The notes: generated by a model from the letters alone, not told the origin. 64,000 nt of DNA from Impatiens glandulifera (GCF_907164915.1 NC_061869.1:47179771-47243770), one strand, 5' to 3'. Shown: positions 49,799-60,752, counted from the stretch's first letter. Translations and numbers: made by a program.

Positions 49799-50251
49799 TT
49801 ACCTTTTGAGCAACTGATTATTCATGTTTGCTGCAATTTCAACGATAGATTTTATTTCTTCGAGCAAAGTAGCGTTAGGCGGTATGGATTTGGCCTCTAA
49901 TTTGATCTTCAGCTCATCATTCTTCATTTGAGAATCTAACAGATCTCCGGTCAAGATTGAATTATCTACTTTCAACGCCTCTAATTTGATAATTAGTTGA
50001 TCGTTCTCCATTTGAGAATCTAGCAGATCTCGGGTCAATATTGAATTGTCCTCTAACTTGATAAGCAATTCGTCGTTCTCCTCTCGAGCTTCTAACAGCT
50101 CTTTGCTCAAGCATGCATTTTCGAATTTCAATGCATAAATCTCTTTCGCCATATCGTTTAAATGATCGAAATCAACATCACCTTCTTCCTCAGTTCCTCT
50201 GATGTCACCGAATAATAATCTATTGGAGTATCTATTATTTTTCGTCTGTTT
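49799..50251 (-). CDS. Small coiled-coil protein ORF, function unknown
   Basis: An ATG at 50152 gives 117 residues, and the frame stays open upstream to a TAG near 50252 without another ATG. The protein is Glu/Leu/Asp/Lys-rich with heptad spacing. It contains two or three repeats of about 27-30 residues built on D-N-S-I-L-T-x-D-L-L-D-S-Q-M-x-N-D-x-L-x-I-K-L-E. It would form a long helical coiled coil. The stop codon overlaps a possible splice donor (AAAAG/GTAAAT); splicing to the acceptor near 49740 would also end at once. Could be a fragment of a larger coiled-coil gene or part of a transposon. I do not recognise it. Confidence 0.5.
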   Translation of the reverse strand, partial: KQTKNNRYSNRLLFGDIRGTEEEGDVDFDHLNDMAKEIYALKFENACLSKELLEAREENDELLIKLEDNSILTRDLLDSQMENDQLIIKLEALKVDNSILTGDLLDSQMKNDELKIKLEAKSIPPNATLLEEIKSIVEIAANMNNQLLKR

Positions 50252-50458
50252 TTTCTATTTCGTCTTGTCAAACGACTCTCCCTAAAATTCAAAAACTGTT
50301 TGTAGGCAGCCAACCCATTATTAGGGTTGGATGAAAATATAACAAATTAATTTTCTAACTGCTGAAAAAATAGATATTTAAAGAAAAGGGAGGTGGTTGT
50401 GAAGGAGGGAAAATAAGAGAGAATTAATTAAGGGTGTGATGAATGGGTTAAGAAGGAG

Positions 50459-51172
50459 TAGGCATGGCAAATTTTCGGGTTTCGGGGAATCCGACCCGGA
50501 CCCGACCCGGACCCGAAGTTGTCCCGAAAAAATCGGGTTATTAAATTACCCGAAATATCGGTTCGGAATTGATGGGTACTCGGACCCGAACTGGACCCGA
50601 TTTTTAATTTTTTTTAGTTATTTAACTCATTTTAACTCATTTTAACTTATTAATATATTTTTTATTTTTATCTATGTTTTAAACTTAATTTGGACAAATT
50701 GAACAAAATTTTAATATTTTAAAATATTTTATATTATTAAATGATAAAAAAAATTAATTCATGTATATTAAGCTTGGAAAAAAATACTTAATAAAAAAAT
50801 TATAAAATAAAATAAAACAAACAGTCATATATATATATATATAATATAATATATAATATATAAATAGATAATATTTAAATATATATATATATATTAAAAA
50901 AATTGAAACCCAAGTTTCAAGCCTAATTTTCTCTCTATTGTATCTCTTCTTCCTTCTTTCTCAAGAACCTTTCTCAAGAACCGAACGCACAGATTATTTT
51001 TGTTATTTTTAATTATTGAATTTGTTCGGGTACTTGGAACCGACCCGGAACCGAACTGGAACCGATTGGTTCCGACCCGAAATTACTCGAAACCGAAAAT
51101 CAAACTAATTACCCGAATCGAATGTTTCGGTTTCCTTCGGGTACCCGACAAGCCACAACGTTGCCATTCCTA
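50459..51172. mobile_element. hAT-type MITE with 8-bp target duplication
   Basis: 714 bp. Left end TAGGCATGGCAA and right end TTGCCATTCCTA are near-perfect inverted repeats. The 8-bp target duplication AGAAGGAG is perfect (50451-50458, 51173-51180). Subterminal GGACCCGACCCGG and CCGAAACC motifs occur in both halves. A 69-codon frame at 50436 lies across its edge and is not a gene. Confidence 0.9.
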
Positions 51173-51180
51173 AGAAGGAG

Positions 51181-52668
51181 GCGGTTGAGTGAAACGAGGA
51201 GAGAGATTAATTATTAGGGAAAATTTGTATTTAAGAGACCTAAGTTCAAACGTAACAAAAAAATATTTTAATATTTCTACTTTATAATTTTTTATATTAT
51301 ATACTAAATGTATTTCTAGTTTCATATTTTCTTACTCACAAATTAAATTACTTTGAGTTAAATATTTGGTTAGTATTTTTTTAAGATAAATATTTGATTA
51401 AAAAACAGCTTAAATGTGATTTTTGAAAAAAAATTATTATTTTTAATGTTAATGTGTTATAGAAGTAATCAAATTTATTGAGTGTAGAATTGGAATTTAA
51501 TTATGAAAACGGTAAACGAGGTGAATTAATTATATTTAATAGAGTTAATTTAAACAAATAAAATTATTATTTTTAATTATATATCATCTAGTAATGATGG
51601 CTAGTGTTAATGTGTAATAGAAGTAATCAAATTTATTGAGTGTACAATTGGAATTTAATTATGAAAACGGTAAACTAGGTGAATTAATTGTATTTAATAG
51701 AGTTAGTTTAAACAAAATAAAATTATTATTATTCTTTACTCAAAAATATAAAGTTGTAATATATTAAATAATTAAAATAACATCTAATACAATAAAATCT
51801 AAACAAGAACATTTAATTATAGAGTTTTAAAACAATAAAATAAAATATTTTCTAAATTAAGGGTAAACTTTGAGTTTCAATAAATAAAAAAATATTTGTT
51901 ATTAAGTAATGATCTAGGAAATTGTGTTAGGGTGGGCTCGAAAACATAAAATGGAATAAACTTAAAAAAATAACATAAAAATGTCCATTTAAAAACAAGA
52001 AATTAGAGCTTTCATATAACATTTTTACAACACTATAGATATATTTTCGGATGGGATATTAAATATTTAAAAACAATAATTATTTGTTGGAAAATATTAT
52101 TTGAATATAAACAAAATAATACATTAGAAAATAAAAAATACTCATAAATTATAAAAATACTCAAATAACTATATCAAACAAATTTTAAAAAAATAATTAT
52201 TTAGACTTCAATTAAAACCTCTTTCAGTCTTTCTTACATTCCAAAGTAATAAATAATCAAACAAACCTTATAAATCTCTATTATCTCTCTAATGTCTAAC
52301 TCCCTCTTTTTAACAAATTAAATTACAATCGGTGATTTGAACTTAAATATATTTTATCTACTGATCTCTCATTCTAACCCCTCTATATATACTTAAAAAA
52401 AAAGTGTCAAGGTAGGGCTGTGCTTAAGCCCAGTCTAGCCCTCGAATGGATCCGTCCCTAATTAAGCACGAAGTTTAACTACATATTTTTTTCAGAGATT
52501 TTTTTTTTTTAGAATTTATAGATAATATAATAAAATTTAAAGAATAAAATTTGAGTTTAAACAAATGTTATAAATTATGACTTCAGAATAATTGAGTATT
52601 ATGGACGATACTCACTGCTCTTTTACATAAAATTTTCCTTGGATTTTGTGTTTTTTTAACAAAATATA
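51181..52668. other. AT-rich intergenic region
   Basis: No gene. Contains the direct repeat noted at 51445-51728. Confidence 0.5.
51445..51728 (+). repeat. Tandem direct duplication, ~157-bp period
   Basis: 51445-51568 and 51602-51728 are near-identical, sharing AGAAGTAATCAAATTTATTG and AATTATGAAAACGGTAAAC, with a few substitutions. A local duplication of non-coding sequence. Confidence 0.8.
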
Positions 52669-53173
52669 CTCCCTCTGTCCCACTCAAAGCTACTCAACTA
52701 ACTGCAATTTTAGTCCCGTTATAAGCTACTCACTCAATCATTACCTTTCACTTTATTCTACTTTTCTTACACATTTTTAACTTTCCAATCATTACTAACT
52801 TTACACTTCAAAATTTTAAACTTTAACACAATATTAAGAAAATTAACAAATTAATTAACAAAATCACCAAATTAATTAACAAAATTAACAAATTAATTAA
52901 AAAAAACCAACCCAAAACAAACCCAATAAAAACCCAACCCAAAACTAAACCCAAAACACTAACCAAACCCAAACCTAATTAACTAAACCCAACCTAAAAC
53001 TTTACAAACCCAAAATCCAAACATAAAAAAAACCAAACAAAATGTGAAAAAAATCCATAACGTTTTAACATAATCTCGAACATTCCTAAACTATCTTCAT
53101 TCATCAGCCTCCAAAACAATACTCCGTCTCTCTCTCTCTCTCTCAAACTCGCCCCCTTTACTGTTTCTCCAAA

Positions 53174-53922
53174 ATGGCGACCGATCCGCCATCTCCTCCA
53201 CCTAAATCATACACCAAAACAACGTCGTTACTCCATGAATAGGCGACGGAAAACTTATCCAGTCACCACCACTTGACGAAGACGAGGATTACTCCATGAA
53301 TGTTGGGAATCCCAAAAGGAGGAGGCTTTCGAGGAACTACGTGAGAAAGCGTAAGCCATTAGAAACTCAGGAAGAGAAAGAACAGTGGCAAGCACGCCTA
53401 GAATCTTTCCTCCAACGCAGTTTCCTTCCTAAATCGCCCGATCCACAAGTATTACGTTGTGTAAGTAATTTCATGTTGTGTTTTCATTTTTCTATTCCTA
53501 GATCCGTGTTTATTATGAACTGTTAAACAAAGATAAACATGAATCCACATCTAAACTCCACTATTAAACATTCCTTAACATCACAGTGGTTTACATTATC
53601 AATATACATTCATCTTGTGTCAGTCTTTCAGTTCACATGGTTTGTTTGATTAGTGAGGTAAACTGGCAACCCCATCTCCATTTTTTCTTTAGCTTGAGTC
53701 CAAATTGTGGTGATGATTCTTTTATGAACTCCAAATTGTGTTGCTGCCTTTGTAAGTGTACCCAACTTCAAAGAGCCTTCCTTGTAGTGGCTTAAAATAA
53801 ACTGAACAATATTGTTCCTTACACAATTACTTAAATTTGGTTTTTTGTTTGTCATATTTGTGCAGGAACTTGGAGTTAATGATGAGAAATTGAATGCAAA
53901 GAAAGATAGTGAAGAGAATTGA
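53174..53922 (+). pseudogene. Possible captured two-exon gene inside the mariner element
   Basis: A CT-rich leader (53127-53150) precedes an ATG at 53174 that reads M-A-T-D-P-P-S-P-P-P, meets a TAG at 53240, and is replaced by an overlapping frame through 53296 (M-N-V-G-N-P-K-R-R-R) to 53460. That ends in V-L-R-C at a good donor (GTAAGT). An acceptor TTTGTGCAG at 53857-53865 leads in phase 0 into a short last exon E-L-G-V-N-D-E-K to TGA at 53922. The product would be basic then charged (R-K-R-K-P-L-E, W-Q-A-R-L-E-S-F-L-Q-R). I do not recognise it. The plant-gene-like leader and splice sites suggest host sequence picked up by the transposon. Confidence 0.45.
53628..53855 (-). pseudogene. Mariner-like transposase N-terminal fragment
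   Basis: 75 codons from the ATG at 53855, the in-frame ATG that best fits the family. It has a helix-turn-helix pattern (N-N-I-V-Q-F-I-L..., G-T-L-T-K-A-A-T-Q-F-G-V...I-W-T-Q-A-K) matching the N-terminal DNA-binding domain of plant mariner-like transposases. The DDD catalytic domain is missing. It lies antisense inside the intron of the possible plus-strand gene. Confidence 0.75.
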
Positions 53923-54050
53923 ATGCTGTAATATGTAATCTGAAACTCCAAAATGTGTTTTTGCCTTTTGTAATGAATGCTGAATGTAGGCATCTGTTTA
54001 TATAAATGTAATTTAGGTGGGAAATTTCAATGATCTGTAATTTATGTATT

Positions 54051-54130
54051 GGAGGGAAATGTTTTGGACATTTGGAGGGAAATGTTTTGGACATTTGGAG
54101 GGAAATGTTTTGGACATTTGGAGGGAAATT
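54051..54130. repeat. 24-bp minisatellite in the mariner element
   Basis: Three and a half near-perfect copies of GGAGGGAAATGTTTTGGACA plus TTT(T), close to the right end of the mariner element. Confidence 0.9.
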
Positions 54131-54629
54131 TGTAGTTTCAGGCTAAAATGTTAATTAAAACTGATGTTAGTTGCTAAATTATGTACTGTAGCGAACTGTT
54201 TGCTCCACTAGATGCCATCAAATCAATTTAAGTCTGTACTGCAGTGTTCATTTATTAGCTTATGTTCAGTTTTCTTAATTCTTGTTACATTTGGGCACCT
54301 GAGTAGCTAAGAAAGGGACAGAGGGAGTATTAATTATGTCATTATTTTCAATATAAAAATATTATTTATTTGAGTTATATATATAATAATTAATATTTAG
54401 TGTTGCAAGATTAATAAATAAAATAATTAAATTTACAAATTAGGCCAATTAATTGAGATTTTGTAACTTTTTTTTTACTTTCTTGTACCTTCTATTATTA
54501 TTGATATATAAAATAAAGAATAATTTTAATAATTTTAAAAACGATTAACTTATTAAGTAAGTGTCATATATAAATAAATAAGCAAGGAAGAATTTGGTTA
54601 CCAATTTTCTATAATTATATATATATATA

Positions 54630-55787
54630 ATGATGCTTAATTTTTAAAGTTTCCGGATTGTCGGGTCGAGAGCTGTGGTTAATTTGGATACTTGGTCGGA
54701 TTGTGGGTTGACCCGCCTTTAAATTTAAAAGGTTAAAAATAAAATTAAAAATGCTAGAGGTATGTTTCGAACTTACAACCTAACAAAACAAATACAACTC
54801 TTTAACCAACTAGACTACAAAGACTTTATATTTTAAATTCAACACCAAATTTGATAAACGCGAGACGTTTTAATATTAATATAGGTTCAACTTTTTAACT
54901 AACTAATCTATATATATAAAGATGCTTAATTTTTAAAGTGTTCGGATTGCCGGGTTGAGAGCCGTGATTAATTTGGATACTTGGGTCGGATTGTGAGTTG
55001 ACCCGCCTTTAAATTTAAAACGGTTAAAAATAAAATTAAAAATGCTAGAGATATATTTCGAACTTGCAACCTAATAAAACAAGTACAAATTTTTAACCAA
55101 CTAGGCTACAAAGACTTTATATTTTAAATTAAACATCAAATTTGATAAACGCGAGACGTTTTAATATTAATATAGGTTCAACTTTTTAACTAACTAACTA
55201 ATATATATATATATATAATGATGCTTAATTTTTAAAGTGTCCGGATTGCCGGGTCGATAGCCGTGGTTAATTTGGATACTTGGGTCGTATTTTAGGTTGA
55301 CCCGCCTTTAAATTTAAAACGGTTAAAAATAAAATAAAAAATGTTAGAGATATGTTTCGAACATGCAACCTAATAAAACAAGTACAAATCTTTAACCAAC
55401 TAGGCTACAAAGACTTTATATTTTAAATTAAACACCAAATTTGATAAAGGCGAGACGTTTTAATATTAATATAGGTTCAACTTTTTAACTAACTAACGAA
55501 TCTATATATATAATGATGCTTAATTTTTAAAGTGTCCGGATTGCCGGGTCGATAGCCGTGATTAATTTGGATACTTGGGTCGGATTTTAGGTTGACCCGC
55601 CTTTAAATTTAAAACGGTTAAAAATAAAATTAAAAATGCTAAAGATATGTTTCGAACTTGCAACATAACAAAACAAGTAAAACTCTTTAACCAACTAGAA
55701 TACAAAGACTTTATATTTTAAATTCAACACCAATTTTGATAAACGCGAGACGTTTTAATATTAATATAAGTTCAACTTTTTAACAAA

Positions 55788-55829
<42 letters not shown>

Positions 55830-55830
55830 G
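54630..55830 (+). repeat. Tandem array of four complete ~295-bp units
   Basis: Successive spacing is 288, 300, 295 and 315 bp. Each unit has GTCCGGATTGCCGGGTCGA, GGTTGACCCGCCTTTAAATT, TTTCGAACTTGCAACCTAA and ACGCGAGACGTTTTAATATT in the same order. Differences are mostly substitutions and (AT)n length. Confidence 0.9.
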
Positions 55831-55942
55831 ATGCTTAATTTTTAAAGTGTCCGGATTGCCGGGTCAAGAACTGTGGTTAATTTGATACATGGGTCGGATT
55901 GTGGGTTGACCCGCCTTTAAATTTAAAACGGTTAAAAGTAAA

Positions 55943-56505
55943 ATTGCTACAATATTAGTAAAGTGTCAATGACCACTATGCAATGGTAATATTTATTGGA
56001 TGGTTGTTGTTCCAAACTTTAGCAATGAACCTATGTTTTGATGTTTCAATTGAGAGAACCAAGATTTATTCATTGAAATTAGGATGGAACACACATGATG
56101 AGGAACATGCATTTGTTGAAGGACTCATATCTACTTATATATTTTTTTTAGCACTGTTTATTGTGATCTTACATACTGCAATTGAAAATTTTCAGATTGA
56201 ATGGGATGTAATACTATTTTGAATATGGCTGGGTCAAGGAACAATTATAAGAATAGACAAAAAATTGAGTTGTGGAGCTCATAATTTAAAATTTGATGTT
56301 GGCTATATTAGGGAAGACAACCAAGGAGGTGATATATTCTGGAGTTCCATTACAACATTTGGTCAAGATTATCATCTTGCTATTTCTACCTCAAGTATTA
56401 TCAAGCAGCAGGCAAGTTGTTTCTCAAACTTATATCATATAGCCATGTCAATCAAATTGACTTATACTATTAAAATGAAATATTTTATTTAGTTGCATTT
56501 TGCAT
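55943..56505 (+). pseudogene. Gene-like segment in the Helitron-like array, copy 1
   Basis: Breaks into a repeat unit at AAAATTGCTACAATATTAG. Open stretches read A-M-N-L-C-F-D-V-S-I-E-R and L-G-W-N-T-H-D-E-E-H-A-F-V-E-G-L (56025-56140), then a stretch with G-Y-I-R-E-D-N-Q-G-G-D-I-F-W-S-S (56300-56350). TTTCAG acceptors and CAG/GCAAG-type donors suggest exons with introns, so the sequence was probably captured from genomic DNA. Parent gene not recognised. Confidence 0.5.
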
Positions 56506-56942
56506 ATCTATATATATATAATGATGCTTAATTTTGAAAGTGTTCGGATTGTCGAGTCGAGAGTTTTGGTTAATTTGGATACTTGGGTCGGATTGTGGGT
56601 TGACCCGCCTTTAAATTTAAAACGGTTAAAAATAAAATTAAAAATGCTAGAAGTATGTTTTGAACTTGCAACCTAACAAAACAAGTACAACTCTTTAACC
56701 AATTAGGCTACAAAAACTTTATATTTTAAATTTAACACCAATTTTGATAAACGCGGGACGTTTTAATATTAATATAAGTTCAACTTTTTAACTAACTAAT
56801 CTATATATATATATATAATGATGCTTAATTTTTAAAGTGTCCGGATTACCAGGTCGAGATCTGTTGTTAATTTGGATACTTGGGTCGGATTGTGGGTTGA
56901 CCCACCTTTAAATTTAAAACGGTTAAAAATAAAATTGCTACA

Positions 56943-58155
56943 ATATTAGTAAAGTGTCAATGACCACTATGCAATGGTAATATTTATTGCATGATTGTTG
57001 TTCCAAACTTTAGCAATGAACTTATGCTTTGATGTTTCAATTGAGAGAGCCAAGATTTATTCATTGAAATTAGGATGGAGCACACATGATGAGGAACATG
57101 CATTTGTTGAAGGACTCATATCTACTTATATTTTATTTTTTAACACTGTTTATTGTGATCTTACATACTGCAATTGAAAATTTTCAGATTGAATATGAAA
57201 TAATACTATTTTGAATATGGCTGGGTCAAGGAACAATTCTAAGAATAGACAAAAAAATTGAGTTGTGGAGCTCATAATTTAAAATTTGATGTTGGCTATA
57301 ATAGGGAAGACAACCAAGGAGGTGATATATTCTGGAGTTCCATTAGACTATCCACAGCAGGGTGACAAATAAGGTATCAAATGGGTGTTAAAATAATATC
57401 AAATGGTGCAGCAGAGTATCAAAATTAAGTGTTAAAATATGAGTATCAAATTTTGATACGGGACCAAATTTGATGTGGCCCAATCACAGCGTGTCTAGTG
57501 GCAGCGCTGATGGTTACTTTTTTGTTTTTGTTTTCTTTTTTAAATACACTTTTGCATAATAATTGATCAAAAAATATATATATATATCATTATTTTTATT
57601 TTTCGAGATTTATAAATAGAGACTTGTTTGTGTCATTTGGACACCAAAAATTTTCTGAAATTTTCTACCATATTATCATCCTTGTTTTTTATCACATTTC
57701 TTTTGAAATCTTCAAACTCTTTCATGGATCCTTCACAAAACTACAACTTCTTTCAAAATTACGTCCCAAATCAATCTCAAAACCCAAATATACAGCCTTC
57801 GAACCAGAACATGACGAATTACCCATGGTTAAAAAAAATGAAATTATGTATAAATGATGTGGAAGTGAGAGAAAGTGAAAAAATAATTTTGATACTTTGA
57901 ATAACACTCTACTGTAGGATATGCTAAAAAGTGGGTGTTAAAATAAGTGTTAAGCTGACGTGACAGGATATTAAATGAAAAAATTTGATACCCTGCTGTG
58001 GATAGTCTTACACCATTTGATCAAGATTATCATCTTGCTATTTCTACCTCAAGTATTATCAAGCAGGCAAGTTGTTTCTCAAACTTATATCCTATAGCCC
58101 TGTCAATCAAATTGACTTATACTATTAAAATGAAATATTTCATTTAGTTGCATTT

Positions 58156-58158
<3 letters not shown>
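56943..58158 (+). pseudogene. Gene-like segment, copy 2 (interrupted by a MITE)
   Basis: Second copy of 55943-56505 with the same entry point (AAAATTGCTACAATATTAG), a few substitutions, and the PIF/Harbinger MITE 57346-58007 inserted in the stretch after W-S-S. The pair shows that the unit-plus-segment block of about 700 bp was itself duplicated. Confidence 0.6.
57346..58007. mobile_element. PIF/Harbinger MITE, 662 bp, TSD TTA
   Basis: Perfect 18-bp terminal inverted repeats (GACTATCCACAGCAGGGT) and a TTA target duplication (57343-57345, 58008-58010). The paralogous segment at 56360 shows the empty site CCATTACAAC. Inside, TATAAATAGAG (57611) precedes an ORF with M-D-P-S-Q-N-Y-N-F-F-Q-N (57724), which resembles the start of PIF ORF1 (Myb/SANT) proteins. 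The MITE is probably a deletion derivative of an autonomous PIF. Confidence 0.92.
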
Positions 58159-58203
<45 letters not shown>

Positions 58204-58311
58204 GATGCTTAATTTTGAAGTGTCCGAATTGCCGGGTCGAGAGCTGTGGTTAATTTAGATATATATGTGAGAGTAAATGGATACTTTGGTCGGATTGCGT
58301 GTTGACCCGCC

Positions 58312-59568
58312 CAGTGGCGGACCCAGAAATGTTTTCTCGGGGGGGCCAAATATATAGTAACGTAGCATTTTTTGGTGATCAATTAAATACATCTTCTAAT
58401 TAAAATTTTACTCGATAATTACATAAAAATACTAACAAACACAATTACAAAATACTAATAAACACAATCACTAAATTATTCTTGTTCATGAGTCGGTTCA
58501 GAAGAAGACAAATTTATTTTACGAGATTCTATTTGTTGAAAATATTACAATATTTGGCACATTTTCAATTGTTGAGAAAATATCTTTCTCAACATATACA
58601 ACTAAACTATCATTCATCTATTCATCTCCCATTCGATTACGCAAATCAGTCTTCACGGTCTTCATTGCAGAAAAAAACTCTTTCAACGGATGCAGTTGCA
58701 ACTGATAAAACTAAAGCCAACTCTATCAATCGATAAACCAATGGAAAGACTATATGTTTTTATGTTGCAATCAATTTTTGAGCAAGAATTCCCAAGTCTT
58801 CAATTTAAGAAAATTGAGGATCATCCCGCAAATTAAATAAGTAAGCCCGAAGTTGTTGTTCCAAAAATAAATAATCACTGCCTGTGAAATTTTTGGGATA
58901 AAGTTTGGCAAGACGAATGAGTTTACGAATATCAAATTGGGAGAATGAATTTCTGGGAGGAAGACATGATATGCAGCCAATTTTATTATACCTGACAAAA
59001 GATTTCCACACGATAATGATGAAGATTAGTGATGAGTTCCTCTTTTCTTCTCCGCCTATCATTGCTATCAATTATCATATGTTTATTCATATCAAATATT
59101 AAGATCGAGTGTAATTGACAAAAACTGTTAACTTGGTCCAAAATATCATGTCATCCATCTTCTCTAAATTTTTGTAATTGATTTTTCGAACTCGAAATCA
59201 ATGACATGGCTTGAACTATATTTTGCTCTCCTCTTTGTAGGCAAAGTGACAACTCACTTGTAATTCCCAATAATTTTTTCATCAAATGCAAAATATGAAA
59301 ATCTAATTTAATAGATTTCAGCCTAACTATTTTATTAATATTAATTTATATTTTCTTATAAATTTTTAAAATAGTAAACACTATTATTATATGTTAAAAT
59401 AAATTAAAGGTGAGGCCAGGGTTTGATCACCTGACCTCATCTTCAGAGTTTGGTTACCAAACCAACTGGACTAAGACTTACTTGTCAAATATATATATAT
59501 AAAATAATTTATCTTAAGGTTGGGGGAGGCCCGGGCCCCCCAAGGCCCCCCTTGTAGGTCCGCCACTG
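58312..59568 (-). mobile_element. hAT element relic, TSD GACCCGCC
   Basis: 1257 bp with terminal inverted repeats CAGTGGCGGACC and a perfect 8-bp target duplication GACCCGCC (58304-58311, 59569-59576), inside the eighth repeat unit. On the minus strand are pieces of a hAT transposase: F-D-I-R-K-L-I-R-L-A-K-L-Y-P (58900-58950) and the C-terminal dimerisation motif A-T-A-S-V-E-R-V-F (near 58680) followed by a frameshift in a T-run. Stops interrupt. The rest of the transposase has been deleted. Confidence 0.93.
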
Positions 59569-59777
59569 GACCCGCCCATAAACTTAAAACGGTTAAAAAT
59601 AAAATTAAAAATGCTATAGGTATGGTTCGAACTCGCAACCTAACAAAACAAGTACAACTTTTTAACCAACTAGGCTAATAAAATTTTTTATTTTAAATTC
59701 AACACCAAATTTTATGAACGCGGAACGTTGTAATAATATATTTTTATCTGTATGTATCGCACGGGGATCATCCTAGT

Positions 59778-60690
59778 TGAACATAATAAGGAGTACTTCT
59801 TAATTTGATAATCTTATAATATCTTTTTATTTTTATTTTTACATAATTAAGTTTATTGAATATAATGTATATGACTATATGTATTATTAATATTAAATTA
59901 ATGTAATAATTATAATTTATTTAAAAAATATTGAGATGATGGTTAAATGATTAAAAAACTGGAAAGAAGAATAATATAATTAATTATATTTAAAACCAAT
60001 TAATTGAAACAACTTGTAATTATTTTTACCCAAAAATATATAATTTTACTAGATTAAATTATAAAATAAAATATAATAAAATTAAAATTAAGCCAAGTAA
60101 AAACTTTATATGTAAAATTATTTATTATTGTTCCTATCTCTACTGATAACAATCTCATTATTATAGTTTATTAATTATCTTTATTTATTTATTTCGAAAT
60201 AAGTTAAATTTATTATTAATAATTATATACAAATTTAATTAAGAAATGAGAAGAATGAAAAATAAGAAACTAGGATAATATAATTAATTATATTTAAGAA
60301 AAAGTAAATGCATTTCTTTTTAGAATTCATTGCAATTTTTTTGCTAAAAAAATATATGTTTTAATAATTTAAATTATTAAAATAAAATAAAATATAATAA
60401 AATCTAAACAAGATCAAGTAAAATATAGAGTTTAAAAAAAACAAGCAAAATAAATTTCTAAACAGTAAAACTTGAGTTTACTTTAATGAAAAGGTAAACA
60501 AGGCAAGTATAATTAATTAAATTTAAAAGAATTAATTAATTTCTATTTTTTTTAAAAAGTGGAGTAAATTTGAGTTTAAATAAATATAATTTTTTTTTTT
60601 GTTATTAAGGGTGAGGTTGAACTAAATTATTTTCCTACAAGAGAATATTTTTTTGTCCAATTTTTTTTAAATAATATTCAAACAAATAAT
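59778..60690. other. AT-rich intergenic region
   Basis: No gene or element boundaries seen. It ends where the truncated copia pol begins. Confidence 0.5.
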
Positions 60691-60752
60691 TATGGCTGAT
60701 TGTGTTTTTACTCATTGGTTTTCATTACTAATGAAAAGTGTAATATGTAATA

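Larger units (their letters stand above)
52669..54327. mobile_element. Plant mariner-like element, non-autonomous
   Basis: Bounded by exact 13-bp inverted repeats CTCCCTCTGTCCC (52669-52681) and its complement (54315-54327), each flanked by the TA target duplication (52667-52668, 54328-54329). This is the classic terminus of plant mariner and Stowaway elements. The 1659-bp interior holds the N-terminal part of a transposase (minus), a plus-strand exon pair and a 24-bp minisatellite. A/C-rich low-complexity sequence lies at 52850-53040. Confidence 0.93.
54608..59777 (+). mobile_element. Helitron-like element with tandem 5'-end units
   Basis: Eight ~300-bp units each start with TCTATATATA or an (AT)n version followed by ATGATGCTTAATTTT. 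The aligned ATGCTTAA points are at 54633, 54921, 55221, 55516, 55831, 56524, 56821 and 58205. The last unit runs to CGCACGGGGATCATCCTAGT (59758-59777), the form of a Helitron 3' end (CTAG before T, with a GC-rich arm 8-16 bp inside). The left arm of the hairpin (CTGTATG near 59749) pairs only partly with CGCACGG. A TC start plus CTAG end, no inverted repeats and captured gene-like sequence fit a Helitron. No Rep/helicase gene is present. Confidence 0.55.

Noticed and set aside
50436..50645. 69-codon plus-strand ORF at the left edge of the hAT MITE
   Set aside because: It begins outside and continues into the MITE terminal repeat; composition is repeat-derived.
54760..54830. tRNA-like B-box (TTCGAACT) in the ~300-bp units as a tRNA gene or SINE
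   Set aside because: No A-box at proper spacing, no cloverleaf could be drawn, and the match lies inside a larger repeat with Helitron-type ends.
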